64,000 bases of DNA, from assembly GCA_902793195.1 (NCBI GenBank), contig CADBCS010000009.1:1-64000 (forward strand), given 5' to 3'. Position 1 is the stretch's first letter. Each line of letters begins with the position of its first letter. This stretch comes from an uncultured Coriobacteriaceae bacterium. Lineage in GTDB: Bacteria; Actinomycetota; Coriobacteriia; Coriobacteriales; Atopobiaceae. Positions 28,361 to 36,658 of this stretch are shown here, piece after piece. Under the pieces are notes generated by a model. It searched no databases, was not told the DNA's origin, and saw nothing but the letters and a program-made list of their open reading frames with translations. A program made the translations under genes and the position numbers.

Positions 28361-31300
28361 ATGCTTAGGAGAAATAAAACCCGTGGTGGTTTAGGGCGAC
28401 TCTCGATAATGTTGCTGGTCGTTGTAACAATTTTGATGGGAATTCATCCTGTGAACTCGTTGGCTGGGGAAGAAGAAGTCACCAACATGGCCGCAATCGA
28501 TGAGAACACTACGCAAGTTCTTCTTACCGATGAGCAGGTTGAGATAGCTTATAAGGCAGTGATGGAAATGCTGGATTCGGGGGCGAACGATGCGGATAGG
28601 ACTAAAGCCATAATCGATTTTCTGCTCAGGCAAGTTGTGCAAAAGTCCGAATCTACCATCATGCAGGAAGGCATCGGTGAGCTAGATAGCTCCTACGAAT
28701 GCGCGACTGCATTTCGTGATATCGCAAGACGACTCGGGCTTGAATGTGTGGTTGTGAAGGCGGATAGCTATGACTCATATTGGAATGTGGTGCATGTGGG
28801 GGACGCTTGGTACCACACAGACGTTTGGGAGGCCAAGCGTGAAATCAATATTGCATCTGATGATGCCACCCAAGAAAGAACTCATGCAGTATGGCTGCTT
28901 GTGGGTGAACAATCCCTAGCAACCCTCGACGCGAATCGGGCTACTTGGAAACTTGTCGATGATGATTGGAATCTGGAAGACATTACAGTCTCGGATGATG
29001 ACTATGTATGGGAGCGCGTAGACAATTCGGGGCAGGATTCTACTAGAGAGCAAATAGAGCCGCACGTGCATGATAAGCTTGTTGAAGACAATTCATTGGA
29101 GTCGCAGCTCCTCTCAATACAAGCTTTGCCCAATTCTGCAGGGGGAATACAGCAGGTTGTCGCTGAGAACACGAACACCGCGGCGGTGGTTAATGGAGTC
29201 TTGTGGGCTTGGGGCGACAACAGCTGTGGTCAAATAGGAGACGGAACCTACATAGATCGCCCGGCACCCGTAAGAATAATGGATGATGTGGCGGAGGCGT
29301 ATTTTGGTGGGGGAAACGCTGGAGTCCTGAAGAACGATGGATCTTTCTGGATTTGGGGCGACAACAGCTCTGGCCAACTTGGGGATGGGTCAACTACCGG
29401 AAGCAACAAACCCAAGAAGTTGATGGATGGAGTGCGTACGGCTTCTATAGGTGGCAAGGTTGTGGCAATTGTAAAATCCGATGGGACACTTTGGACTCTG
29501 GGGGCTGGTACGCATGGAGCGCTGGGAAACGGCTCGACTTCCGACAGTAACATACCAACAATGATCATGGATAATGTGGTGTCTGTTTCGATGGGCGGCT
29601 TTTATCGAGGTGCCGCCGTCAAAAGCGATGGGACGTTATGGAGCTGGGGTTGGAGCTATAAGGGTGCGACTTTGGGTAATGGTTCGGCGGAAGGCGCATC
29701 TTACGATCAAACAACTCCTGTCAGAATAATGGACAATGTCTCGTCTGTTGAGTTGAACACATTTGGTGGTGTTGCCGTCAAGAATGACGCAACGCTTTGG
29801 ATATGGGGTATCGAGGGTAGCAGGGCACTCATGGGGCAGTACAAGACGGGTGACAACACTCCTCGAATTGTTCTCAGTAATGTGAAAAGTACGTCTGCCG
29901 CTAACTACAGCTTCGCCGCAATAAAGACTGACAATTCGCTTGTTACGTGGGGCGAGTCAAACAACGGGACCTTGGGTAATGGAACGGATGACTCCAGTTC
30001 ATATGGCATAAGTAAAATACTCGATTCTGTTTCGATGGTCGACATGGGAGCCTATCATGGCGTTGCATTAACTCTTGATGGGAGGGTCTATACTTGGGGA
30101 AACGGTTCCGATGGGCAGCTTGGAAATGGTGACACTGCCAATACGAGCGTGCCGGCAGAAATAACGGTTGTGGATAACACCTTCGGATCTTTCACAGGTA
30201 AGGTGTGCGATGCTGTAGGCAGGGTGCCCGTGCAAAACGCGGATATTATTGCACAGAACGAAAACGGGAAAACCTTTACCACTACAACGGACAATGAGGG
30301 AAACTACACCATTACGGTCCCTGGAGGCCTGTCATATCGGGTAACAATCGATGCCAGTGGGTATATTGGCTTCACATACCACGCACGCCTAGAAGAAGGG
30401 GAAAACGCTTATACAGAAGCATTCTTGCTTGTAGCGGGTAGTTCAGCCGATCAAGGCACTTCCAAAGGGACAATTTTGAATGCTAAGACATCGGAGCCTG
30501 TGGCCGGGGTTTCGCTACAGTTTAGAAAGGGGTGGGGTGTTGCAACTGGTGCAGTAGTTGCAGAAACCAATTCCGGATCAAACGGTTCGTATTCGATAGC
30601 ACTTCCACAGGGGAACTACACGATGAGCATGTCGAAGAACGGATTCGTTACTTCGATTTCGAATGTCGTGTCCATGGCTGGCGAAGGCTTCACTCAGGAT
30701 GCCGTTCTTAGTCCAATAGGATATGACAACGAATACAGATTTGTGTTAACTTGGGGTGATAGCCCGAGCGACTTGGATTCACACCTAAATGGAACGTTGT
30801 CAAATGGCAGCCAATTCCACGTCTACTACAGGTACAAGTCGCAGGGAGACGGTGAAGTAACGACCTGTAGTCTTGATGTAGACGATACCACGAGTTATGG
30901 CCCAGAGACCATAACCCTCACACCGACGACAGGCAAAGCGTATTACTACTATATCCATAGATATAGCGACGAAGGTGCGTTGTCTTCGTCAAATGCGCAG
31001 GTTAAGGTATATCGTGGCAGCTCGCTCATACAAACGTTCAACGCGCCAACCAATCAAGGTAATGGAGAATACTGGAACGTATGTGCAATTGTCTGCGGAC
31101 AGCTTGTGTCCAAAGATACGGTGGATGACTCGCCCAACACAGAATATGCCAAAGACATGGAAGGGCCAAGCGGCGTATACGATCTAACACAGGCTCGGAT
31201 AGATTTCTTATCGATTCCGGAATATGTGGGAAATCCTGTTGAACCCGAGATTGCCGTATACATGCCCGACGATATGATGCCCACTGGTGTGCGGATACTG

Positions 31301-33877
31301 AAAAAGGGTACTGATTACACAGTATCGTTCTCCAACAACACAAAGGTTGGGACGGCAACCGTGACTATAGCTGGTGTGAATCAGTACTATGGGACCAAGT
31401 CAGCCACGTTTGAGATCAAAGAAGCGACGAATAGTTTTTACGAACGCAACATGTGGCAGTTTCCCAATTCCAGCGTTGACTCAAATGGTAAACCGGCCTT
31501 CTTTGGGCTTGAGGGTGATGACTACTACATTATGTGGAACGAATACAACCGCCTGAAAGATGCCCTTCCTAAAGCGGACTGGTTGCGAATTACCATGTGT
31601 GATGGTATTTCTGACACGTCGTTTGTGAACAGACTGAATCCCGGCGGAGAACTCCGAAGCGGGCTATATCAGAAGTGGGGCGGGTCATGCGAGGGGATGT
31701 CAGTATGGTCGTGCCTTGCGGCCAACGGCACGGTCAAGCCATCGTACCTGGGAAATGGCTATGCGAGGCTCAGGGATGTGCCCTTTACAGGTGGCGCCGA
31801 GTCTGCCATCAATTACTATCATGTGCAGCAGTTTACGCGTATCGCACAACAACGTGAAAGGGCTTTCATAAATAAGAGCCAGCAAGCTCAACTCCAAGCC
31901 CTCGATGCTATGGCCGCCAAGGCCTCTGTTGACCATCCCTTTAGGTTGGGTTTCTCCTGGTATAAGGATTGTGGTTGGTGGCAATGGAACGGTGTTGGAC
32001 ATACGACTGTAGGTTACGGCAAGGAAGTCGGTTCGTGGACGTGGACTGTGGGTGGGAAGACAGACACGTACACTTCACGCGTCCGCATATATGATTGCTC
32101 GTATCCCAACGGTGGTGACTACGAAAAAGCGTGCCTCTACTACAACGTTTCGAAAAACTTGTGGTGCATACCGATGTGGAGCATTCGGAGCACCTCAAAC
32201 GAGGCTGAAAAAAAAGGAGAGAATAACGGCATGCTTAGCTCTATCGAGTCTGATCCTGACAAGCTGAACATTGTAGACATCACGACGGGTAGATACTCGA
32301 CTAACGGCGAAACTATCACGACGGCATTCCTCGAGTCCGAACCAATCTACTATACACTCACTGCCAATAGCAAAAGCTATAATGTTGATGGGCTTTCCGT
32401 CTCGGGGCCTGATAACGACGTAGTGGTTTTAGTGGACTCGCAAGACGGTTCGGAGACGAATTCTAGTACAAGGACGGCCGTATTCACTGAAAACAGTGGT
32501 GACGTAAAAGTGTCATCGGATGATTCGGTTGGATTCTCCCTCAGCGGGCAGGGAGCCTATCGGAGCGTTTCAGCTGGTGCGGGGGGTGAGGTAGTTTTTG
32601 GGAAAGACGGCTCATGCACTGTCGTTTCCGAAGAAAGAACCGACATATCGATTCTCGCGGCTCCCAACAACCAAGACATTGAGGGCTTCGATGGACTTAC
32701 CATCACTGCTGCTGGCTCGAATGAGCTGGAACTGACTCCTACGGCAAATGGCTTGGTAATCGAGGGAGATAATCTCGACGATCTGACTTTCTTGGGCTTC
32801 AGCCTCGAAAGCGCAAATGACAGTACCAGAATCTCGGCGTCAAGCAATAAGAATTCTGTCTTAGTAAGACAAGATGGTAGTGGGCTGTCAGTCTTCGAAG
32901 ACAGCGACGGGGACGGTAGCTACGAACGTCGCGTAACGCCCAACTCAAACGATTGCTCCAAGGCCTCAGTCAGCAGCATTCCCAACCAGACCTACACGGG
33001 CAGTGAATTCAAGCCCCAGCCCAAAGTGACGCTTGGCGGGAAGACGCTCACGGCGGGCACCGATTACGTCCCAAGCTACAAGAACAACGTTAACGTAGGT
33101 ACAGCGACCGTCACCGTCACGGGTAGGGGTAACTTCAAGGGTACGAAGTCCGTTACTTTCAAAATCGCTCCCGCAGACGTTGCAAAGGCCACCGTTTCCA
33201 AAATCGCCAACCAACCTTACACGGGCAGGGCTTTGACACCGAAACCCACTGTGAATGTAGGCGGGACAACGCTCAAGCTCAACAGGGACTACACGATAGA
33301 GTACAATAACAACGTCAAAGCCGGGACTGCGACAGTTACCGTGAAGGGCGCAGGCAACTACAAGGGAACGAGTTTAGTCACGTTCAGAATCGTTGCTCCG
33401 CTAGTGCGCTACCGCACGCATGTACAGAGCTATGGTGACCAATCATGGAGGGCCAACGGTCAGCCAAGCGGCACCTTTGGCAAGTCTAAGCGTCTGGAGG
33501 GCATCTGGATCGTGCTGCCCACCAAGCCTGTCTCGGGATCCGTCCAGTACCGCACTCACGTGCAGACCTACGGCTGGCAGGGCTGGAGGAATGCGGGAAA
33601 GATGAGCGGCACACACGGTCAGGCAAAGCGCTTGGAGGCCATACAGATTCGTCTCACTGGGCAGATGGAAAAGATGTATGACGTCTACTATCGCGTCCAT
33701 GCCCAGACCTATGGGTGGATGGGCTGGGCCAGGAATGGTGCGCAGGCGGGGACTGCGGGTTGGGCCAAACGTCTGGAGGCCATACAAATCGTTCTTGTTC
33801 CCAAGGGAGCCAAGAGTCCGGCCGCAAATTACGGCGGCTACAAGCAGATGACCGCTGCGCCTTTCGTCAAGAGGTAA
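28361..33877 (+). CDS. Very large secreted mosaic protein (transglutaminase-like, RCC1, protease-like and ChW domains)
   Basis: 1838 residues from ATG 28361 (GGAG seven bases upstream). Signal peptide in the first 40 (RLSIMLLVVVTILMGIHPVN). A transglutaminase-like core lies near 110-160 (CATAFRDIARRLGLEC, WNVVHVGDAWYHTDVW). Seven RCC1-type propeller repeats span about 263-606 (WAWGDNSCGQIGDGT). Two carboxypeptidase-regulatory-like Ig modules follow at about 609-780, and a DUF2135/YfaP-like beta domain near 790-910. MBG-type Ig repeats lie near 943-1017 and 1530-1676. A papain/C39-like region near 1027-1280 has GGSCEGMSVWSC and GVGHTTVGYG. Three ChW repeats (YRTHVQTYGWQGW, KRLEAIQI) end the protein at about 1680-1813. 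There is no LPxTG; ChW repeats may hold it on the wall. GC is lower than in the core genes. Confidence 0.75.
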   Translation: MLRRNKTRGGLGRLSIMLLVVVTILMGIHPVNSLAGEEEVTNMAAIDENTTQVLLTDEQVEIAYKAVMEMLDSGANDADRTKAIIDFLLRQVVQKSESTIMQEGIGELDSSYECATAFRDIARRLGLECVVVKADSYDSYWNVVHVGDAWYHTDVWEAKREINIASDDATQERTHAVWLLVGEQSLATLDANRATWKLVDDDWNLEDITVSDDDYVWERVDNSGQDSTREQIEPHVHDKLVEDNSLESQLLSIQALPNSAGGIQQVVAENTNTAAVVNGVLWAWGDNSCGQIGDGTYIDRPAPVRIMDDVAEAYFGGGNAGVLKNDGSFWIWGDNSSGQLGDGSTTGSNKPKKLMDGVRTASIGGKVVAIVKSDGTLWTLGAGTHGALGNGSTSDSNIPTMIMDNVVSVSMGGFYRGAAVKSDGTLWSWGWSYKGATLGNGSAEGASYDQTTPVRIMDNVSSVELNTFGGVAVKNDATLWIWGIEGSRALMGQYKTGDNTPRIVLSNVKSTSAANYSFAAIKTDNSLVTWGESNNGTLGNGTDDSSSYGISKILDSVSMVDMGAYHGVALTLDGRVYTWGNGSDGQLGNGDTANTSVPAEITVVDNTFGSFTGKVCDAVGRVPVQNADIIAQNENGKTFTTTTDNEGNYTITVPGGLSYRVTIDASGYIGFTYHARLEEGENAYTEAFLLVAGSSADQGTSKGTILNAKTSEPVAGVSLQFRKGWGVATGAVVAETNSGSNGSYSIALPQGNYTMSMSKNGFVTSISNVVSMAGEGFTQDAVLSPIGYDNEYRFVLTWGDSPSDLDSHLNGTLSNGSQFHVYYRYKSQGDGEVTTCSLDVDDTTSYGPETITLTPTTGKAYYYYIHRYSDEGALSSSNAQVKVYRGSSLIQTFNAPTNQGNGEYWNVCAIVCGQLVSKDTVDDSPNTEYAKDMEGPSGVYDLTQARIDFLSIPEYVGNPVEPEIAVYMPDDMMPTGVRILKKGTDYTVSFSNNTKVGTATVTIAGVNQYYGTKSATFEIKEATNSFYERNMWQFPNSSVDSNGKPAFFGLEGDDYYIMWNEYNRLKDALPKADWLRITMCDGISDTSFVNRLNPGGELRSGLYQKWGGSCEGMSVWSCLAANGTVKPSYLGNGYARLRDVPFTGGAESAINYYHVQQFTRIAQQRERAFINKSQQAQLQALDAMAAKASVDHPFRLGFSWYKDCGWWQWNGVGHTTVGYGKEVGSWTWTVGGKTDTYTSRVRIYDCSYPNGGDYEKACLYYNVSKNLWCIPMWSIRSTSNEAEKKGENNGMLSSIESDPDKLNIVDITTGRYSTNGETITTAFLESEPIYYTLTANSKSYNVDGLSVSGPDNDVVVLVDSQDGSETNSSTRTAVFTENSGDVKVSSDDSVGFSLSGQGAYRSVSAGAGGEVVFGKDGSCTVVSEERTDISILAAPNNQDIEGFDGLTITAAGSNELELTPTANGLVIEGDNLDDLTFLGFSLESANDSTRISASSNKNSVLVRQDGSGLSVFEDSDGDGSYERRVTPNSNDCSKASVSSIPNQTYTGSEFKPQPKVTLGGKTLTAGTDYVPSYKNNVNVGTATVTVTGRGNFKGTKSVTFKIAPADVAKATVSKIANQPYTGRALTPKPTVNVGGTTLKLNRDYTIEYNNNVKAGTATVTVKGAGNYKGTSLVTFRIVAPLVRYRTHVQSYGDQSWRANGQPSGTFGKSKRLEGIWIVLPTKPVSGSVQYRTHVQTYGWQGWRNAGKMSGTHGQAKRLEAIQIRLTGQMEKMYDVYYRVHAQTYGWMGWARNGAQAGTAGWAKRLEAIQIVLVPKGAKSPAANYGGYKQMTAAPFVKR

Positions 33878-33913
33878 GTGCCCGCTGTATCCTTGCTGGA
33901 TTATTTGCCTCAT

Positions 33914-33946
33914 TGCGGCTTTCCACTACGGAGTGGGAAGCCGCAA
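33914..33946. repeat. 15-bp inverted repeat after the large secreted protein gene
   Basis: TTGCGGCTTTCCACT (33914-33928) faces AGTGGGAAGCCGCAA (33932-33946) with one mismatch and a 3-bp loop, 37 bp after the stop. It lacks a T-tract, so it could be a weak terminator or the end of a lost mobile element. Confidence 0.45.
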
Positions 33947-34064
33947 CACACGAAAGGCACAGCTGAGGCGTATACGCTAAATATCATAAGTTTAGCGAAT
34001 GTCCCAATTATCGGCGAAAACCCCTCGTGCAGTGCGTTGAGATTATGCTGACCTGTCAATCGTT

Positions 34065-34490
34065 CTAACTGGGCTTTTGTTTGTAGTAATCCCGATAGCG
34101 CAGAGTCTTTGGGGAGGACATTGCCCGATCGAGCACCATCGCGGCCTTCTCCAGCTTGTCCTCGGGCGGATTCATCATCACCGAGAACAGGTCGAGCCAG
34201 CCGTCGAAGTTCGACCTGTCGAAGCCAGTGTGGCCGTCGAGGAACAGGTGGAGGAGGAAGCACAGACTGTTGACCTTCCAGAGCGGGTTCTCGCTGTCGG
34301 GCAGCCTCTTGATCTCGCGCGAGTCGTGGGCCTCGCTCGTCAGGCACAGCTCCCTCACCAAGGCCCGGTGCGAGTTCTCCTTGTCGTGGACGAGCTCCGA
34401 ACCCCGCGAGATGTGCGGGCCGTACGCGGCGAGCGCCCGGGCGCCGCTGGGCTTGCCGCGCCCGAGCACCCGGAAGACCGCTCGCGCGCC
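34065..34490 (-). pseudogene. Transposase-like C-terminal remnant
   Basis: The frame reads VFRVLGRGKPSGARALAAYG, SELVHDKENSHRALVREL, DSENPLWKVNSLCFLLHLFL, WLDLFSVMMNPPEDKLEKA and LRYRDYY. The layout resembles the end of a DDE transposase seen in Coriobacteria. There is no intact N-terminus and no terminal inverted repeats were found, so the insertion-sequence family cannot be named. Together with nearby gene fragments it marks a recombination-prone spot. Confidence 0.4.
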
Positions 34491-34921
34491 TGTTCGCGGT
34501 CGTCTCGCCCGTAGCGGGTGGGCGCAGATTGTCTCAGCCCCTCCGGCGACCCATTAAAGACCGCTTCTGCTCGATCGGCACGGCGTCACTCTGGAACTTG
34601 GCAGCGGGCATAGCTCCACTTCTAACCAGAGGCCCGGTTGGGGTGGTAGGCCTCGGGACTGTGTTCGCGAATTGATCCAAACCCGAGGCAATAATAGGCG
34701 ACCACGGAATTCAAGCACGGCACTCGCCCCTGCGCGGCGACGCGCTTCTCCTCTCCTAGCTCTGGGTGGTTCCCATGGCGTTGCGCGTCGCATTGATATC
34801 ATAAAACCAGATTATCTCGGCCCTTCCAGGTGGTCTACCACCGCTACGCAACCTGTATAGCAGGCATATGTGGGGAGGTGGTTAGCGAGTCGCCATTCGC
34901 TGAGGCCCGTCATCGGCGGAC
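34491..34921. other. Gene-poor stretch
   Basis: About 430 bp with no credible frame, RNA or repeat, lying between transposase-like and Fic fragments. Confidence 0.4.
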
Positions 34922-35018
34922 GTGACCCGCTCCATGTATTCGCCAAAGCAATACGCTGCGGGAGCTCGGGAGAAGGTCGACGACTTGGGCCGCAATTGTA
35001 ACAGGCACCGATGCTTTG
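34922..35018 (-). pseudogene. Fragment of a Fic gene N-terminus
   Basis: Read leftwards the sequence encodes YKASVPVTIAAQVVDL, then after a frameshift PELPQRIALA. The intact Fic protein at 42675-43859 has YEASVPATIANQVVDL-PPELLQRIS at residues 34-58. Thirteen of the first 16 residues match. It is a broken partial copy of a Fic-family gene. Confidence 0.6.
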
Positions 35019-35038
35019 TATGTAATACAGGTTACATA
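35019..35038. promoter_or_regulatory. Inverted repeat TATGTAA-N6-TTACATA
   Basis: A perfect 7-bp dyad at 35019-35025 and 35032-35038, between the Fic and PhzF fragments. It is operator-like in form, with no known owner. Confidence 0.25.
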
Positions 35039-35065
35039 ACGTGAGGAAGCCGGAAGACGAGTCAT

Positions 35066-35160
35066 GGGCTCAGAGCATGAGGTTGGCCACCGAGAACAGC
35101 ACGACCTTTCCCAGGACGACGACCCTGTCGCCCCTGAGCTCGCAGACCATTGTAAATGGC
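35066..35160 (-). pseudogene. 3'-end fragment of a phzF-like gene
   Basis: Read leftwards this encodes MVCELRGDRVVVLGKVVLFS, then VANLML and a stop. It matches the last 26 residues of the intact PhzF at 38388-39167 (MVCKLRDNRVVILGDAALFS...ADLML). Only the tail remains. It lies just upstream of the NADAR gene, mirroring the other copy in which phzF is intact and the NADAR gene is truncated. Confidence 0.7.
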
Positions 35161-35221
35161 ACGGTAAAATTACCCTATGCATCTGTGGGGGAGCGGGAGC
35201 CGAAAACCAAGGAGACTTCAA

Positions 35222-36349
35222 ATGCCTAGATACGAGCACATCACGCAATACATCAACAGGATCCAGGCGATCTCGACCGAGGCGGAGTGTCGCCAGCTCC
35301 ACCAGGAGTTTCTCGATTCGTGTTACAACCCCTTCGTCCTCGATCGTGACTACCGCAGCACGCTCGAGGCACATGGGCTGACGAATGGCAGACACATGCG
35401 CGCGAATGTCGAGGCGCTGGATCTCGACGCTGCCGTCGCGGTGCTCACGATGATCCACCGCGCCGGGCGAGGAGTGCGCAACCCGAGTGACCCGACCCCG
35501 CTCATGCGTGACTTTTGGAACGGATATGCGGTCAGGCTGCTCCAACGCATCGCCGAGCTCGACGGCACCTGGGGCCGCCCCAACGCGGTCACCTTCTACC
35601 ACGAGTACCAGCAGGACGGCTACCTCAGCAACTGGTACGTGTCCCCGTTCGAGTATCGCGGCATCACCTTTCCCACGGGCGAGCACTGGATGATGTGGCA
35701 GAAGGCACAGGTATTCCGCGACCCCGACATGGCACAGAAGATTCTTGCGGCTACCGACCAAGGCACGGTCAAGCACCTTGGCAAGCAGGTGCACGGTTAT
35801 TCCGACGAGGTCTGGGATGCTGTCAACCAGCAGCTCATGCGCGTGGGACTGAGGCAGAAGTTCGTTCAGAACGACCGGCTCCTCAACGACCTGCTGTCCA
35901 CGGGCTCTGCCGCCCTGGGGGAGGCTGCCGGGCACAAAGACACAAAGTGGGGCGTTGGCTTCTTCAAGGGCGATCCGAAGCTCGACGATCCCGCCAACTG
36001 GTATGGTCTGAACCTGCTTGGAAGGACGCTCGCGGACGTCCGCTCCGATCTGCGTCAGTTGAGCGCCACCGATGGCGCGCTCGAGTGGCCCATCGAGGTC
36101 TTGAAGAACTCTATGGTGTGGAACATGAACCTCCTGGAGCTCTCCAGGGTACCGTCCACGAGGCCGTTCGCCCTCATGTACGCGACCATAGTGGCGCAGC
36201 ACGTTCCCCAATACCACGACGCGAAGGAAGTGCTCCGGAAGGTCAGGTCGGGCATCGGCGACATCGTTACCCACACGGCGCTCCCCGTCACTGGCCGTTT
36301 CGAGCTGCTGGACGAGCTGGCCCTACAGGTGAGGCTGGGACGCTTGTGA
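35222..36349 (+). CDS. NADAR-family protein (ADP-ribose-linked N-glycosidase fold)
   Basis: 375 residues from ATG 35222 (AAGGAG upstream). Residues 1-125 are a helical region (ECRQLHQEFLDSCYNPFVLD, DLDAAVAVLTMIHRAGRG). About 137-280 is a NADAR/YbiA domain: LSNWYVSPFEYRG, FPTGEHWMMWQKAQVF, TKWGVGFFKGDP and NWYGLNLLGRTLADVR. The final 95 residues are helical and unassigned. NADAR enzymes cleave N-glycosidic bonds and some remove ADP-ribose from guanine, countering DarT-type toxins. No DarT gene is visible in this window. A truncated copy of its 5' end lies at about 39325-39490. Confidence 0.75.
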   Translation: MPRYEHITQYINRIQAISTEAECRQLHQEFLDSCYNPFVLDRDYRSTLEAHGLTNGRHMRANVEALDLDAAVAVLTMIHRAGRGVRNPSDPTPLMRDFWNGYAVRLLQRIAELDGTWGRPNAVTFYHEYQQDGYLSNWYVSPFEYRGITFPTGEHWMMWQKAQVFRDPDMAQKILAATDQGTVKHLGKQVHGYSDEVWDAVNQQLMRVGLRQKFVQNDRLLNDLLSTGSAALGEAAGHKDTKWGVGFFKGDPKLDDPANWYGLNLLGRTLADVRSDLRQLSATDGALEWPIEVLKNSMVWNMNLLELSRVPSTRPFALMYATIVAQHVPQYHDAKEVLRKVRSGIGDIVTHTALPVTGRFELLDELALQVRLGRL

Positions 36350-36360
36350 GAAAAGGGGCC

Positions 36361-36390
36361 ATGAGAAAAGGGACCAACCCCTTTTCTCAG
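36361..36390. repeat. GAGAAAAGGG palindromic element, copy 1
   Basis: tgagaaaaggg at 36362 faces ccccttttctca around a short ccaa spacer, 12 bp after the NADAR stop. A further half copy (gagaaaagggg) overlaps the stop at 36347-36357. Copy 2 is at 38352-38382. It can act as a terminator in either direction. Confidence 0.6.
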
Positions 36391-36408
36391 TTTGGCGGCA
36401 GGGCACAT

Positions 36409-36545
36409 CTGTTGGAATCGCGAGTCGTGGCAAGGAATCTGTTGAGATGTGAGCTGGTGACGCCACGACGTCGAATCCCAGCAGATTTCGTGTCACGGCT
36501 TTGATTCTCGGCAGATTTCTTGCCACGAGATTCAATCTCGGCAGA
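36409..36545. repeat. Degenerate 30-bp tandem repeats with an inverted copy
   Basis: Two adjacent 30-bp units (36481-36510 and 36511-36540), both starting GCAGATTTC and ending TCTCG, agree at roughly 22-23 positions. A weaker unit precedes them. An inverted copy (GTCGTGGCAAGGAATCTG) lies at 36424-36441. There are no spacers, so it is not a CRISPR array. It precedes the promoter region of the secreted ChW protein gene. Confidence 0.5.
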
Positions 36546-36658
36546 GACGATCCGTCCCGCGCGACCGCATGCACGGTGTCCGCTCGGCACGGGTGTGGTA
36601 GTGTCTTCATAACCACAGTTCACCAATACGGGTGCAATCCCGCGGGAAGGGGAGACTC

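Noticed and set aside
28361..33877. Sortase anchoring of the large exoprotein
   Set aside because: No LPxTG motif, hydrophobic tail or charged end; the protein finishes right after the ChW repeats.
36409..36545. Possible CRISPR array
   Set aside because: Repeat units are 30 bp but directly adjacent, degenerate and without spacers; no cas genes are present.
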